The notes: generated from the letters alone by a model not told the origin. Counted from the first letter of the stretch, positions 33,860-43,406 are shown. The stretch is DNA of 64,000 nt from Vreelandella halophila (GCF_019903425.1 NZ_JACHUZ010000013.1:67246-131245), one strand, 5' to 3'. Numbers and translations: made by a program.

Positions 33860-33900
33860 GCTGTGTGAAATCACACAGCCAGCAGGGGATTTCACACAGC
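33860..33900. promoter_or_regulatory. Probable enhancer sites of the sigma-54 activator
   Basis: A near-palindrome, GCTGTGTG-AAAT-CACACAGC, covers 33860-33879. A second half-site, TTTCACACAGC (33890-33900), follows in the same orientation as the right arm. The spacing between arms (4 bases) is not that of CRP (TGTGA-N6-TCACA). The sites lie about 150 and 125 bases upstream of the transcription start predicted from the sigma-54 promoter, the usual distance for enhancer-binding proteins. The neighbouring activator is the obvious candidate to bind; that is inference. Confidence 0.6.
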
Positions 33901-33992
33901 GACCACCCCGGGCACTGAGCGGCTCTCCACCCACCCCCTCGAAAACGCCCGAATGACGCGGGCTGGAGCCACACCACCGCACACCATGAACC

Positions 33993-34008
33993 TGGCCCGC
34001 ATCCTGCT
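33993..34008 (+). promoter_or_regulatory. Sigma-54 promoter of the copper receptor
   Basis: TGGCCCG-N4-CTGCT matches the -24/-12 consensus TGGCACG-N4-TTGCW at all but two positions, with invariant GG and GC correctly spaced. Transcription would start near 34019, leaving a 36-base leader before ATG 34055. It lies downstream of the inverted repeat at 33860-33879 and within 1 kb of a sigma-54 activator gene. Confidence 0.7.
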
Positions 34009-34054
34009 AAGGGAGCCCGGATCCATGACCATCAGGGACATCAGGGAGTACCGG

Positions 34055-36028
34055 ATGATACACAAGCCTTACTGGCGGCGCACCACACCCGTCCTGACCG
34101 CCACCCTCTTGGCCGGAACCACACCGGCACTGGCCCAGACCATGGCTCTGGAGCCCCTTGTGGTAACCACCTCCTCAATGGACACCCCCTACGAGGTGAC
34201 CTCGGACCCGAGAAAACCCCACGCCTCCCTGCCGGCGCAGGACGGCGGTGCCTACCTGGAATCGGTGACCGGTTTCAACGTCAGCCGTAAGGGCGGAACC
34301 AGTGGTGAACCAGTCCTGAGAGGCCTTGGCGGCTCCCGGCTCAACATCTCCGCCAGCGGCGGTGCCATCCCCGGAGGCTGCCCCAGCCGCATGGACCCGC
34401 CCACCGCCTACATCTTTCCCCAGTCCTATGACCGCATCGAGATCACCAAAGGGCCCCAGAGCGTCCGTTACGGCCCGGCCACCGCCGGCAGCGTGCGCTT
34501 TGAGCGTGACGCCCCGGACTTCAACCGGGCCACCACCCGCGGCTTTGCCAGCTTCACCGCCGGCAGCCATGCCCGCAACGACATGGCCACGGACATCACC
34601 ACCGGCGACGACAGTGGCTATGCCCGCTTCATCGGCACCCTCTCCTCCCAGGACGACTACAAGGATGGCGGTGGCAAGACCGTCCACTCCGAGCACGAGC
34701 GCTGGAGCACCAGTGCCATCGCCGGCTGGACGCCCGGCGACGATACCGAGGTCGAGCTCAGCTATGATCGCAGCAACGCCGAGGCCGCCTACGATGATCG
34801 GGGCATGGATGGCACTGACTTCGACCGCACCAGCTACCGGCTCTCAGCCACGCAAGAGAACCTGACCTCCTGGCTGACCCGGGTGGAAGCGACCGCCTAC
34901 TACAACGACGTGGACCATGTCATGGATAATTTCCGTCTCAGGGATCCTGGGCAGATGGCCATGGCGCGCATCGTGGAACGCACCACCCTGGGCGGGCGCC
35001 TTGCCGCCGACATGGCACTGTTCTCTGGTATGGATGTCCATGCCGGAATGGATTTCGCCACCAATGAACACGCGGACAGCGGTCCGCTCATGGGAATGGG
35101 AAACCCGCTGGCAGGCGCCCGCTTCCGGAATGCCCCGACACCGGACACGGCCGAGTTCTCGGACTTGGGTGTCTTTGCGGACATGGAGCAGCCGATCAGC
35201 GACACCTCCTGGTTGACCCTGGGCCTGCGCGGTGACTATCAGGAGGCGGAGGCGCTGGAAGCCGGTTTCGGGGGCGCGGACCAGGATGAATCCGATCACC
35301 GCACCCAGTGGAGTGGCTTCGGCCGTTACGAGCTCGCCCTTCAGGACCTGCCTGTGACCCTGTACACCGGCCTGGGCCGCTCCGAGCGCGCGCCGGATTT
35401 CTGGGAGCGGGAGCGGGATTTCGGCATTGGCAACGAAACCCTGACCCAGGCGGATGCCGGGCTCACCATTGACCACCGGCGTGTCCAGGGCACCGTTGCC
35501 GTGTTCTACGGCTGGTATGACGACTACATCCTGATCACCGATCAGGGGGAGAACGCACGCAATGTGGATGCCGTCACCCGTGGCCTGGAGGCGGACGTCA
35601 CGGTCACCCTGACACCGTCTCTGAGCCTGAGCTCCAGCCTGGCCTGGACTCGCAGCACCAATGACACCGACAACGAGCCACTGGCACAGACACCGCCCCT
35701 TGAGGGCACGCTTGGCCTCAACTACGAACAGGCTGGCTACTCCATCGGCATGCAGTGGCGCGGGGTTGCCCGCCAGGATCGGGTAGATGAGGGCAACGGC
35801 ACCATCTACAGCCTGGACACCCGGGAAACCCCAGGCTTCGCCACCCTCTCCCTCCACGGTGGCATGCAGCTGTTTGAGCGCACCCGCCTGAGCGCCGGCA
35901 TCGACAATGTCTTTAACCGGGAGTACGCGGAACACATCCAGGAGGGCACTGCGGACCTTGGGGCCAGCAGCGAACCGATCAACGAACCTGGCCGCATCCT
36001 GTGGGCCAACCTTACAACCGAGTTCTGA
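34055..36028 (+). CDS. oprC: TonB-dependent copper receptor (OprC-like)
   Basis: A 657-residue outer membrane receptor with signal peptide (RRTTPVLTATLLAGTTPALA), a plug domain (about 50-165) and a 22-strand barrel ending NLTTEF. The plug carries GGCPSRMDPPTAYIFPQSYD, the Cys/Met-containing segment that marks the copper-receptor OprC subfamily and, in OprC, forms the Cu site. EITKGPQSVRYGP is the conserved plug motif. ATG 34055 is chosen because it follows the predicted sigma-54 transcript start; ATG 34025 and the longer frame from 33953 are less likely. It is divergent from the SafE-like and activator genes. Confidence 0.93.
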   Translation: MIHKPYWRRTTPVLTATLLAGTTPALAQTMALEPLVVTTSSMDTPYEVTSDPRKPHASLPAQDGGAYLESVTGFNVSRKGGTSGEPVLRGLGGSRLNISASGGAIPGGCPSRMDPPTAYIFPQSYDRIEITKGPQSVRYGPATAGSVRFERDAPDFNRATTRGFASFTAGSHARNDMATDITTGDDSGYARFIGTLSSQDDYKDGGGKTVHSEHERWSTSAIAGWTPGDDTEVELSYDRSNAEAAYDDRGMDGTDFDRTSYRLSATQENLTSWLTRVEATAYYNDVDHVMDNFRLRDPGQMAMARIVERTTLGGRLAADMALFSGMDVHAGMDFATNEHADSGPLMGMGNPLAGARFRNAPTPDTAEFSDLGVFADMEQPISDTSWLTLGLRGDYQEAEALEAGFGGADQDESDHRTQWSGFGRYELALQDLPVTLYTGLGRSERAPDFWERERDFGIGNETLTQADAGLTIDHRRVQGTVAVFYGWYDDYILITDQGENARNVDAVTRGLEADVTVTLTPSLSLSSSLAWTRSTNDTDNEPLAQTPPLEGTLGLNYEQAGYSIGMQWRGVARQDRVDEGNGTIYSLDTRETPGFATLSLHGGMQLFERTRLSAGIDNVFNREYAEHIQEGTADLGASSEPINEPGRILWANLTTEF

Positions 36029-36135
36029 CGCCTCTCGGTGAGCCGGGCGCCCGGCTCGCTCCCGGGCCGTTCCTGATGGCCTCCTGAACCCGTATACTGG
36101 GCCCCCAGTACCGAACAACGGAGAGGCAGCTCCCT

Positions 36136-36807
36136 ATGAGCCAGGACAGCCACAAACAGGAGGCGGCCCGGGCCGCGCTCAAGCACGTGCTTCCGGAACT
36201 GACCCCACGCAGCATTCTGGGGATCGGCACCGGCAGTACCGTCAACTTCTTCATCGACGCCCTGGCCGCGGAAAAGGACCAGTTCGACGGCGCCGTCGCC
36301 AGCTCCGAAGCCACGGCCGAGCGCCTCAGGCAGCACGGGATTCCCGTCTATGATCTGAATGCAGTGGAACCACCCCGCTTCTACATCGATGGGGCGGATG
36401 AAGCCAACCATCGCCTGGAGCTGATCAAGGGTGGCGGCGGCGCGCTGACCCGGGAAAAGATCCTGGCGGCCGCTGCCGAGACCTTCCTCTGCATCATCGA
36501 CGAGACCAAACAGGTGGACATACTCGGCAATTTCCCCCTGCCGGTGGAGGTCATCTCCATGGCCCGCAGCTACGTGGGGCGAGAGCTGGTCAAGCTGGGC
36601 GGCGACCCGGAGTACCGCCCCAACTTCACCACCGACAACGGCAATATCATCTTGGACGTGCACCACCTGGACCTGAGCCGCCCCATCAAGGCCGAGGAAG
36701 CCATCAACCAGATCACCGGCGTGGTCACCAACGGCCTTTTCGCCAAGCGCCCGGCGGACCGGCTGTTCGTGGCCACCAGCTCCGGTGTCAGCGAGAAGGG
36801 GCGCTGA
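36136..36807 (+). CDS. rpiA: Ribose-5-phosphate isomerase A
   Basis: A 223-residue pentose-phosphate enzyme interconverting ribose 5-phosphate and ribulose 5-phosphate. Substrate loop [11 protein letters not shown] near 31-41, DGADEA near 85-90 and [12 protein letters not shown] with the catalytic Glu near 98-109 are all present. GGAGAGG precedes the ATG. It is convergent with the acyl-CoA dehydrogenase gene, with no intergenic space. Confidence 0.97.
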   Translation: MSQDSHKQEAARAALKHVLPELTPRSILGIGTGSTVNFFIDALAAEKDQFDGAVASSEATAERLRQHGIPVYDLNAVEPPRFYIDGADEANHRLELIKGGGGALTREKILAAAAETFLCIIDETKQVDILGNFPLPVEVISMARSYVGRELVKLGGDPEYRPNFTTDNGNIILDVHHLDLSRPIKAEEAINQITGVVTNGLFAKRPADRLFVATSSGVSEKGR

Positions 36808-37956
36808 TCACAGCCCCATCTGCCTGGCAATCAGCTCCTTCATGATCTCCGTGGTGCCGCCGCCGATGGCCAGGATGCGGGCATCCCGGGCCAGACGCTC
36901 CACGCCGGCTTCGCGCATGTAGCCCATGCCGCCGTGGAGCTGAACCGCTTCCCGGGTAACTTCCTCTGCCACCTCCGCGGTAAAATTCTTGGCCATGGCC
37001 ACTTCCTTCACCGGCGCCTTGCCGGCATCCATGAGGGCCGCGCAGTGATAGGTGTACTGGGTGGCCAGTTCCACACGTGTGGCCATATCGACCAGCTTGT
37101 GGCGGGTCACCTGGAAGCCGCTGATGGTGCGCCCGAACGCCTCACGCTCCCGGCTGTAGTCCATGGCCTTCTCCAGCGCCAGGCGCGCGGTCATCGCCCC
37201 CATGATGCACAGCATCAGCCGCTCCTGGAGGAAATTGGTCATGATCACCATGAACCCGCCGTTCTCCTGACCGATCAGGTTTTCCGCCGGCACTCTGACA
37301 TCCTCAAAGAACAGCTCCGCCGTGTCACTGGCCCACCAGCCGGTTTTCTTCAGCATGCGCCCACGCGAGAACCCGGGCGTATCACGCTCGACCAGCAGCA
37401 TGCTGATGCCGTTGTGGCCGGCTTCGCCCGTGCGCACGGCCACGGTGTAGTAATCCGCCCGGTGGCCACTGGTGATGAAGGTCTTGCTGCCATTGATCCG
37501 GTAGTGGTCACCGTCCCTTTCTGCTCGGGTCCGGAGACTGGCCACATCGGAGCCGCCACCAGGCTCGGTAATCGCCAGCGCCGCCACCGCGTCGCCCCGC
37601 AGCACTTCTGGCACCACCCGTTCGCGCATGGCCTTCGGCCCCCACTTCACAATGGGTGGCAGGGCAATGTCATGGGAACCCAGCCCCGCAACCAGGCCCC
37701 CGGAGGTGCTGCGCATCAGCGCCTCACTCACCGCAACCTTGAGAAACAGGTCCCCTTCTCCGGTTCCGCCCAGCGCCTCGGGGTAACCGACCCCCAGCAG
37801 GCCGGCATCGGCCGCCTTGCGGTAAAGCTCACGTGGAAACTCCCCCGCCTCCTCCCATTCATCAATATGCGGCAGCACTTCCCGCTCCACAAAGCGCTGC
37901 GCCGTCTGCCGGGCCTGTTCATGGGTTTCGTTGAAACAGTGTGTCGAGGTTTGCAT
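36808..37956 (-). CDS. Acyl-CoA dehydrogenase
   Basis: A 382-residue FAD enzyme catalysing alpha-beta dehydrogenation of acyl-CoA. ALAITEPGGGSDVASLRT and the C-terminal GMGYMREAGVERLARDARI with GGGTTEIMKELIA are family signatures; the Glu in REAGVER is at the usual short-/branched-chain catalytic region. Chain-length preference cannot be told. A palindrome of the type bound by TetR-family fatty-acid regulators lies about 65 bases upstream of the start (38019-38036). Confidence 0.93.
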   Translation of the reverse strand: MQTSTHCFNETHEQARQTAQRFVEREVLPHIDEWEEAGEFPRELYRKAADAGLLGVGYPEALGGTGEGDLFLKVAVSEALMRSTSGGLVAGLGSHDIALPPIVKWGPKAMRERVVPEVLRGDAVAALAITEPGGGSDVASLRTRAERDGDHYRINGSKTFITSGHRADYYTVAVRTGEAGHNGISMLLVERDTPGFSRGRMLKKTGWWASDTAELFFEDVRVPAENLIGQENGGFMVIMTNFLQERLMLCIMGAMTARLALEKAMDYSREREAFGRTISGFQVTRHKLVDMATRVELATQYTYHCAALMDAGKAPVKEVAMAKNFTAEVAEEVTREAVQLHGGMGYMREAGVERLARDARILAIGGGTTEIMKELIARQMGL

Positions 37957-38018
37957 GAATGCCTTCCTTCAGCGGTCAGGACCGTAGTGAACAGCCCGAG
38001 TGTGCCGCAACCGCTGAT

Positions 38019-38036
38019 ACCAAGCAAGCGCTTGGT
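38019..38036. promoter_or_regulatory. Palindromic operator between acyl-CoA dehydrogenase and ppa
   Basis: ACCAAGC-AAGC-GCTTGGT has perfect 7-bp arms. Sites of this CAAGC/GCTTG form are used by TetR-family regulators of acyl-CoA and branched-chain catabolism in proteobacteria, as I recall. The divergent position, about 65 bases before the dehydrogenase start, suggests that it controls this gene. A TATAAT at 38071-38076 serves ppa in the other direction. Confidence 0.5.
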
Positions 38037-38127
38037 CGTGTTCTGATTTTTATCCAGCGCGATCCACGCGTATAATTCCGGCCTGTTTCATGAAGCCTTC
38101 ATTCATCCACAGAGAAAGGACACCGTC

Positions 38128-38652
38128 ATGAACTTTGACAAGATCCCGCCCGGCAAGAACCCGCCGGAAGACATCTTCGTTGCCATCGAGATCCCGGCCA
38201 ACGCCCAGCCGATCAAGTACGAAATCGACAAGGACATGGACGCTGTCCTCGTGGATCGCTTCATGGCCACACCCATGTTCTACCCCGCCAACTACGGCTT
38301 CATCCCCAACACCCTGGCGGACGATGATGATCCGCTGGACGCCCTGGTGGTCACGCCCTATCCGGTCATGCCCGGCTCCATCATCCGCTGCCGCCCTGTT
38401 GGCGTGCTGAACATGGAAGATGAGGAAGGCGAGGACGCCAAGCTGGTCTGCGTGCCGCACGACAAGCTGACCACGGCTTACAAGGACGTGCAGGACGTTG
38501 AAGACCTGCCGGAGCTGCTGAAGGACCAGATCAAGCACTTCTTCGAGAACTACAAGGATCTTGAAGCCGGCAAGTGGGTCAAGGTACGCAACTGGGACAA
38601 CGCTGAAGCCGCCCGTAACGCGGTGGACGAAGCGGTCAAGGCAGCGGGCTGA
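38128..38652 (+). CDS. ppa: Inorganic pyrophosphatase, family I
   Basis: A 174-residue soluble, Mg-dependent enzyme hydrolysing pyrophosphate. The active-site signature [11 protein letters not shown] (near 66-76), [15 protein letters not shown] and [12 protein letters not shown] are typical. GAGAAAGG lies before the ATG, and a TATAAT is found at 38071-38076. The gene ends at a GC-rich hairpin at 38660-38681. Confidence 0.97.
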   Translation: MNFDKIPPGKNPPEDIFVAIEIPANAQPIKYEIDKDMDAVLVDRFMATPMFYPANYGFIPNTLADDDDPLDALVVTPYPVMPGSIIRCRPVGVLNMEDEEGEDAKLVCVPHDKLTTAYKDVQDVEDLPELLKDQIKHFFENYKDLEAGKWVKVRNWDNAEAARNAVDEAVKAAG

Positions 38653-38659
38653 GGCCGTT

Positions 38660-38681
38660 ACCGGGCGGCTTTCCGCCCGGT
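38660..38681. terminator. GC-rich hairpin between convergent ppa and LapD-like gene
   Basis: A perfect 9-bp stem, ACCGGGCGG with CCGCCCGGT, has a CTTT loop between the two convergent genes. There is no T tract on either side, so it may be a weak bidirectional terminator. Confidence 0.5.
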
Positions 38682-40642
38682 CACCCTCCTTCCTCCGGCT
38701 CCTGCGGCCGGGAAAAATAGAAGCCCATCACCCCGTCCACCGGCAGCTCACGCACCACGGACCACTCGCCCTCAACCTCCACGCCACTGACAAAGACACG
38801 GATCCCCTGAGCACGCAGAACCGGCGCAATATTGGACAGGAAAAAGCGTGCCTCACGGCGTTGATGAAGGTCGCGGATGTATTCCCGGCTGATGCGTACA
38901 GCCTGTATGGCATAGCGCCCCAGATACCCGAAACTGACACCACCAGAGCCGAAATGGTCCACCATCAGTCCCGCCCCGACCCGGGAGGCTGTATCCGCCA
39001 GTAGTGCCACGGCGGTCGGCTGAACACGCAGGGCGCGCTCGGGGACCACCAGCCAGAGGCCGCGCACCTGATCCCCGGCCGCTTCGAGCCGCATGGCCAG
39101 CCAGTGCATGAAGCTGTCATCGACCAGCGATGCCAGACCCACCGACACGGCCACACTGCTGTCCGGCGTGACCCTTTCACCGGAGAGCACCCGCTCGATG
39201 ACCAAGCGATCAAAAGCAGGCGTCCGGCCCGAGCGCTCAAGATGGGGCAGGAAATGCGCCGCCGCCTCCCAGCGCCCCGCCAGCTTCAGCCGACCCAGCG
39301 CCTGGGTCATCAGCACGCTGCCATCCATGTCATGCAGCGCCTGCCATGCCAGGGCCATATCCCCCGAAGCCAGCGCGGCATCAATGGCCTCCAGCCAGTC
39401 GCCCGCACCTTTCACCGGGGCGGCCAGTGCATGCCCCCAGCAGAGCAGGGGTTCCCCGCTGGCCGCTGCCGTTGCCAGACCCTGGTCGGCGCGGGCCAGC
39501 AGCGCGCCCACATCCAGCTCCAGTTCCACCCGGGTCACGCCGGCCTGGAAAACACCCTGGTCGGGTACGCTGCAGGTGCTGTAGCGCGTTGAGAGCTGCT
39601 CCACCAGTTCCTGGAGCCAGGCATCGGCCTCCACCGGCTCGACGCCGGTGATGCAGACCAGCAGATCCGCGCCCTGCCCCCGGGCGGTCATCACACCCTC
39701 GTGATGGGATTCAAAGTCCAGCAATGCCGCACCGCACTCCGCCAGAACCGTATTCCCCCGGGCCCGCCCATGGCGTTCATTGAACGACTGGAACCCGCGC
39801 GGACGGAAAACGGCAACCACGCCACCAGCCGCGGATTCCCGGGAATGGAGCTCCGCCGCCAGCGCCTGATCGAAGGCCTCACGGGTGCGCAGCCCGGTTA
39901 CCGGGTCCCGGCGGTTGCGATGTTCCAGCTCGCTGATCAGGCCAATCTGGCGCTCGAAGGTCTCCCCCAGGTTCCGGGCCATGCTGTTAAGCGCCCGGGC
40001 AACACGGCCCAGTTCCCGGGAGCGGGGAGGATCGGTGCGGGCTGTGAAATCATTCGCCTCCAGCGCCTGCGCCTGATTCTCCATCTGGCGCAACGGCGCC
40101 AGTAGACGCCCGGCACACCGCCAGACCAGCCACAGGCTCACCACCAGAAGCGCGCCGCTCCAGGCAAGACCCACCAGGAAGCTGTGCCACAGGCGTACCA
40201 GAGCGGGCACAGGGTCGGCGTGGACCTGCACGCTGCCCGCTGGCTCCCAGCCATCCACCACAGCGGCTTCACCCAGTGGCGAAGGCAGGTCGGCCCACCA
40301 GCGGAACCATTCCGGTACCGGCGGCGGGCCCGTCTCCACTTCGCGGCTGTGGCGCAGACTGCCGTCTGCCCGCACCAGCTCGATACGGGTATAGGCGCCG
40401 CTGTCAAACACCGTATCCACCAGCCGCCGCACCTGGCCCTCGCGCTCCAGGACGGAAACCGCCACGCCCAGTGCCGTCGCCGCATCCTGGGTCTGGATAC
40501 GGAGCTCATCCTCCAGATAGGCCCCAAAGCGGCTGGCACTGAACCAGGTCCCCGCCAGCAGCACCACCGTCAGCAGCACTCCGATGAAGATTACGAGGAG
40601 CACGCGCAGGCTGTACCCGGTGTCATCGGCTCGATACATCAT
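38681..40642 (-). CDS. LapD-like degenerate GGDEF-EAL c-di-GMP receptor
   Basis: A 653-residue inner-membrane protein: a membrane helix at about 12-35, a periplasmic domain of about 110 residues, a second helix near 150-175, a HAMP region, a GGDEF-like domain and an EAL-like domain. Both catalytic motifs are lost: the GGDEF loop reads GQGAD, no EAL triplet is present, and the DDFG metal pair is replaced (VDHFGSGGVSFGYL). This is the organisation of LapD, which binds c-di-GMP and sequesters the periplasmic protease LapG to keep adhesins on the surface. No LapG gene is in the window. Confidence 0.8.
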   Translation of the reverse strand: MMYRADDTGYSLRVLLVIFIGVLLTVVLLAGTWFSASRFGAYLEDELRIQTQDAATALGVAVSVLEREGQVRRLVDTVFDSGAYTRIELVRADGSLRHSREVETGPPPVPEWFRWWADLPSPLGEAAVVDGWEPAGSVQVHADPVPALVRLWHSFLVGLAWSGALLVVSLWLVWRCAGRLLAPLRQMENQAQALEANDFTARTDPPRSRELGRVARALNSMARNLGETFERQIGLISELEHRNRRDPVTGLRTREAFDQALAAELHSRESAAGGVVAVFRPRGFQSFNERHGRARGNTVLAECGAALLDFESHHEGVMTARGQGADLLVCITGVEPVEADAWLQELVEQLSTRYSTCSVPDQGVFQAGVTRVELELDVGALLARADQGLATAAASGEPLLCWGHALAAPVKGAGDWLEAIDAALASGDMALAWQALHDMDGSVLMTQALGRLKLAGRWEAAAHFLPHLERSGRTPAFDRLVIERVLSGERVTPDSSVAVSVGLASLVDDSFMHWLAMRLEAAGDQVRGLWLVVPERALRVQPTAVALLADTASRVGAGLMVDHFGSGGVSFGYLGRYAIQAVRISREYIRDLHQRREARFFLSNIAPVLRAQGIRVFVSGVEVEGEWSVVRELPVDGVMGFYFSRPQEPEEGG

Positions 40643-40749
40643 GATTTTCCGAAAGGGCAGAAAAGCGTCAGATTGGCACAGATCCTGACGAAACGACTAT
40701 AGTGAGTGCACAGAATGTGACGAAGCACACCAATAACAAGCCCACGGCC

Positions 40750-42366
40750 ATGACAGACACCAGCTCCCAACAGGAGAAGCTGCGCCAGCATTTCGCCCGC
40801 CGCGTGACCACCCAGGCACGGGTGGTTCTCGAGACCTGGCAGAAGTTCCTGGAAACCGGCGAACCGCCGCCCGGTCTGCGTGAGGACCTGATGGTCACCA
40901 CGGAGAAGCTGATCAAATACGCCCGCCGGTTCGAGATGACGGATCACGAGGCGGCCGGTGACAGCATCCGGACGGCGCTCGACATCTGGCCCGAAGGCCG
41001 CCCACTCAACACCGAGATCCGGGAAAGCCTGCAGCGGGGCATGGATCAGCTTTCACGCTGCACCCTGAGGCGCTCGGACCAGAATGAGGACGAGACACCC
41101 CGGACCTGGCTGCGGACGCCCATCTATCTCGCGTTCAACGACAACGATTATGCCCAGCGCATCATCCGACAGATGGAATTCTTCGGGTTCCACGCCGCCG
41201 CCTTCGTAACCCCGAGCGAGCTGGAAGCGGAATGTGCACGCAACAAACCCGAAACCATCGTGATCGACGTGGACTTTGGTGGGGGCGAGGCAACCGCCGG
41301 AATCGCCACCATGGAGCGTATTCAGGAACGCCATGAAACCCCCATCCCCGTGCTCTACATGAGCCGCGAGGACGGCTCCATTGAGACCCGGCTGAGGGCA
41401 GTGCGTTCCGGCGGCGAAGAATTCTTCTACCAGGCACTGGATCCGGGCCAGCTGATCGAGAAGATCGAGCACTACTCCTACGCCCATCCACCTGAACCCT
41501 ACCGGGTGCTGGTAGTGGACGACTCGAAAGCCCAGGCCAAGTACATCGAGAACGTACTCCAGAAAGCCGGCATGCGTTCGCGCGTGCTGACCGACCCCAT
41601 GGAGGTCATTGATGCTCTGGAGGAATTCTCACCGGAAATCATCATCCTGGACATGTACATGCCGGGCTGCACCGGCACGGAGCTGGCCAAGGTTATCCGC
41701 CAGCAGGACCACCTCCACAGCGTGCCCATCATCTACCTCTCCGCCGAGGAAGATGTCTCCAAGCAGCTGCATGCCATGAGCATGGGCGGCGATGACTTCC
41801 TGACCAAACCCATTGATGCCAAGCACCTGGTGGCGACCCTGCACAACCGGGGCCGGCGGGCACGCTCGCTGCTGGCGCTGATGATCCGCGACAGCCTCAC
41901 GGGCCTGTACAACCACACGCACACCCTGAGCCTGCTCGAATCCGAGATCAGCCGGGCACACCAGAGCGGCCAGCCGCTGACCTTCGTCATGCTGGATCTC
42001 GATCACTTCAAGAAGATCAACGATACCTACGGCCACCCCATCGGCGACCGGATCCTCAAGAGTCTGTCCCTGTTCCTCAAGCAGCGCCTGCGCAAGACCG
42101 ACCACATCGGACGCTACGGCGGCGAGGAGTTCGCGATTGTGCTGCCGGACACCCGTGAGGAGGATGCGCTGGGCGTCATGAACGAGATCCGCGAGAAGTT
42201 CAGCCAGCTGCGCCAGCCGGCCGCGGGCACAGACTTCCATGTGACGTTCTCCTGTGGCGTGGCCCAGTGGCAGGGCGAATCCCCCCAAGAGCTGTGCGAG
42301 CGCGCCGACACCCTGCTCTACCGTGCCAAAAACGAGGGACGCAACCAGGTCGTTGCAGGAGATTGA
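40750..42366 (+). CDS. Diguanylate cyclase with two receiver domains
   Basis: A 538-residue response-regulator cyclase. An N-terminal helical domain of about 100 residues resembles Hpt but has no obvious phospho-His. A divergent receiver (about 115-235) precedes a canonical receiver with VLVVDDSKAQ, IILDMYMPG and the conserved Lys in FLTKPID. The GGDEF domain has GRYGGEEFAIVLP and an RKTD inhibitory site five residues before it, so product feedback is expected. The open frame extends to GTG 40702, but TATAGT at 40698-40703 is probably the -10 element, so ATG 40750 is preferred. It is divergent from the LapD-like gene. Confidence 0.88.
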   Translation: MTDTSSQQEKLRQHFARRVTTQARVVLETWQKFLETGEPPPGLREDLMVTTEKLIKYARRFEMTDHEAAGDSIRTALDIWPEGRPLNTEIRESLQRGMDQLSRCTLRRSDQNEDETPRTWLRTPIYLAFNDNDYAQRIIRQMEFFGFHAAAFVTPSELEAECARNKPETIVIDVDFGGGEATAGIATMERIQERHETPIPVLYMSREDGSIETRLRAVRSGGEEFFYQALDPGQLIEKIEHYSYAHPPEPYRVLVVDDSKAQAKYIENVLQKAGMRSRVLTDPMEVIDALEEFSPEIIILDMYMPGCTGTELAKVIRQQDHLHSVPIIYLSAEEDVSKQLHAMSMGGDDFLTKPIDAKHLVATLHNRGRRARSLLALMIRDSLTGLYNHTHTLSLLESEISRAHQSGQPLTFVMLDLDHFKKINDTYGHPIGDRILKSLSLFLKQRLRKTDHIGRYGGEEFAIVLPDTREEDALGVMNEIREKFSQLRQPAAGTDFHVTFSCGVAQWQGESPQELCERADTLLYRAKNEGRNQVVAGD

Positions 42367-42484
42367 TTTTTCGTATCACCGCTATTGATCTACGGCTAAC
42401 ATGCGTTCACACTTTTCTGAACGTGCCAGGATCTTAGCGCGAAAACACAAAAACCGACGCAAAATAAGCCGAAAAGAAACAACT

Positions 42485-42922
42485 ATGGCCACGATCCTCG
42501 TCCTCCACGGCCCCAATCTGAACCGGCTCGGTACCCGCGAGCCCGGCACCTACGGAGCGGCCACCCTGGCGGAGATCAACCAGCGCCTGCACGAACAGGC
42601 CAGCGAGGCCGGCCATCACCTGCTCACGCTCCAGAGCAACGCCGAATACGAACTCATCGAACGGATCCATGACGCGGCCGATGAAGGCATCGACTTCATC
42701 CTGTTCAATCCCGCCGCCTTCACGCACACCAGCTTGGCTTTGCGGGATGCGCTGCTGGCCGCCGCGATACCGTTCATTGAGGTGCATCTTTCCAACGTGC
42801 ATGCACGCGAGCCCTTCCGCCATCACTCCTTTTTCTCGGATATTGCCGAGGGTGTGATCAGTGGCTTCGGGGCACAGGGCTACGAACTCGCCCTGACCGC
42901 GGCATACCGCAAACTTAGGTGA
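42485..42922 (+). CDS. aroQ: 3-dehydroquinate dehydratase, type II
   Basis: A 145-residue dodecameric shikimate-pathway enzyme. The N-terminal [16 protein letters not shown] carries the catalytic loop Arg and Tyr, and [20 protein letters not shown] carries the catalytic His (in NVHAREP). Start is ATG 42485 rather than the longer frame to 42401. It lies 13 bases upstream of accB, the conserved order in proteobacteria. Confidence 0.97.
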   Translation: MATILVLHGPNLNRLGTREPGTYGAATLAEINQRLHEQASEAGHHLLTLQSNAEYELIERIHDAADEGIDFILFNPAAFTHTSLALRDALLAAAIPFIEVHLSNVHAREPFRHHSFFSDIAEGVISGFGAQGYELALTAAYRKLR

Positions 42923-42935
42923 ATGAGAGCCCCAT

Positions 42936-43406
42936 ATGGACATTCGCAAAGTCAAGAAACTGATCGAGCTTCTGGAAGAATCCGACGTCGAGGAACTGGA
43001 GATCCAGGAGGGCGAGGACTCCGTCCGGATCAGCCGTCGCCGCGCCGACACCGTGACCATGGCGGCGCCCGCCCCGGCGCCCGCGCCCCAACAGGCGGCA
43101 CCGGCGCCCCAGCCCCAGCAGAGCGCCGGCAGTGGGCAGACGGAAGAGAAGACCGAACCGGACGAACCCCAGGGTCACCTGGTACGCTCGCCCATGGTGG
43201 GTACCTTCTATCGGGCACCCTCGCCCACCGCAGCCTCCTTCGTGGAAGTGGGCCAGAAGGTACACTCCGGTGACGCCCTCTGCATTGTCGAGGCCATGAA
43301 GATGATGAATCAGATCGAGGCCGACATCAGCGGAACCGTCTCCCAGATCCTGGTCGAGGACGGCGAGCCCGTTGAATACGACCAGCCCATGTTCGTCATC
43401 ACCTGA
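42936..43406 (+). CDS. accB: Biotin carboxyl carrier protein of acetyl-CoA carboxylase
   Basis: A 156-residue protein with an N-terminal helical part ([20 protein letters not shown]), an Ala/Pro/Gln-rich linker (about 45-72) and a C-terminal biotinyl domain with the biotin-accepting Lys in [12 protein letters not shown]. It shuttles carboxyl groups between AccC and AccAD for malonyl-CoA production. It is cotranscribed with accC, 17 bases downstream. Confidence 0.97.
   Translation: MDIRKVKKLIELLEESDVEELEIQEGEDSVRISRRRADTVTMAAPAPAPAPQQAAPAPQPQQSAGSGQTEEKTEPDEPQGHLVRSPMVGTFYRAPSPTAASFVEVGQKVHSGDALCIVEAMKMMNQIEADISGTVSQILVEDGEPVEYDQPMFVIT

Noticed and set aside
33860-33879. CRP/FNR binding site
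   Set aside because: The arms GCTGTGTG/CACACAGC are separated by 4 bases, so the TGTGA and TCACA blocks are 2 bases apart rather than 6; FNR-type TTGAT is absent.
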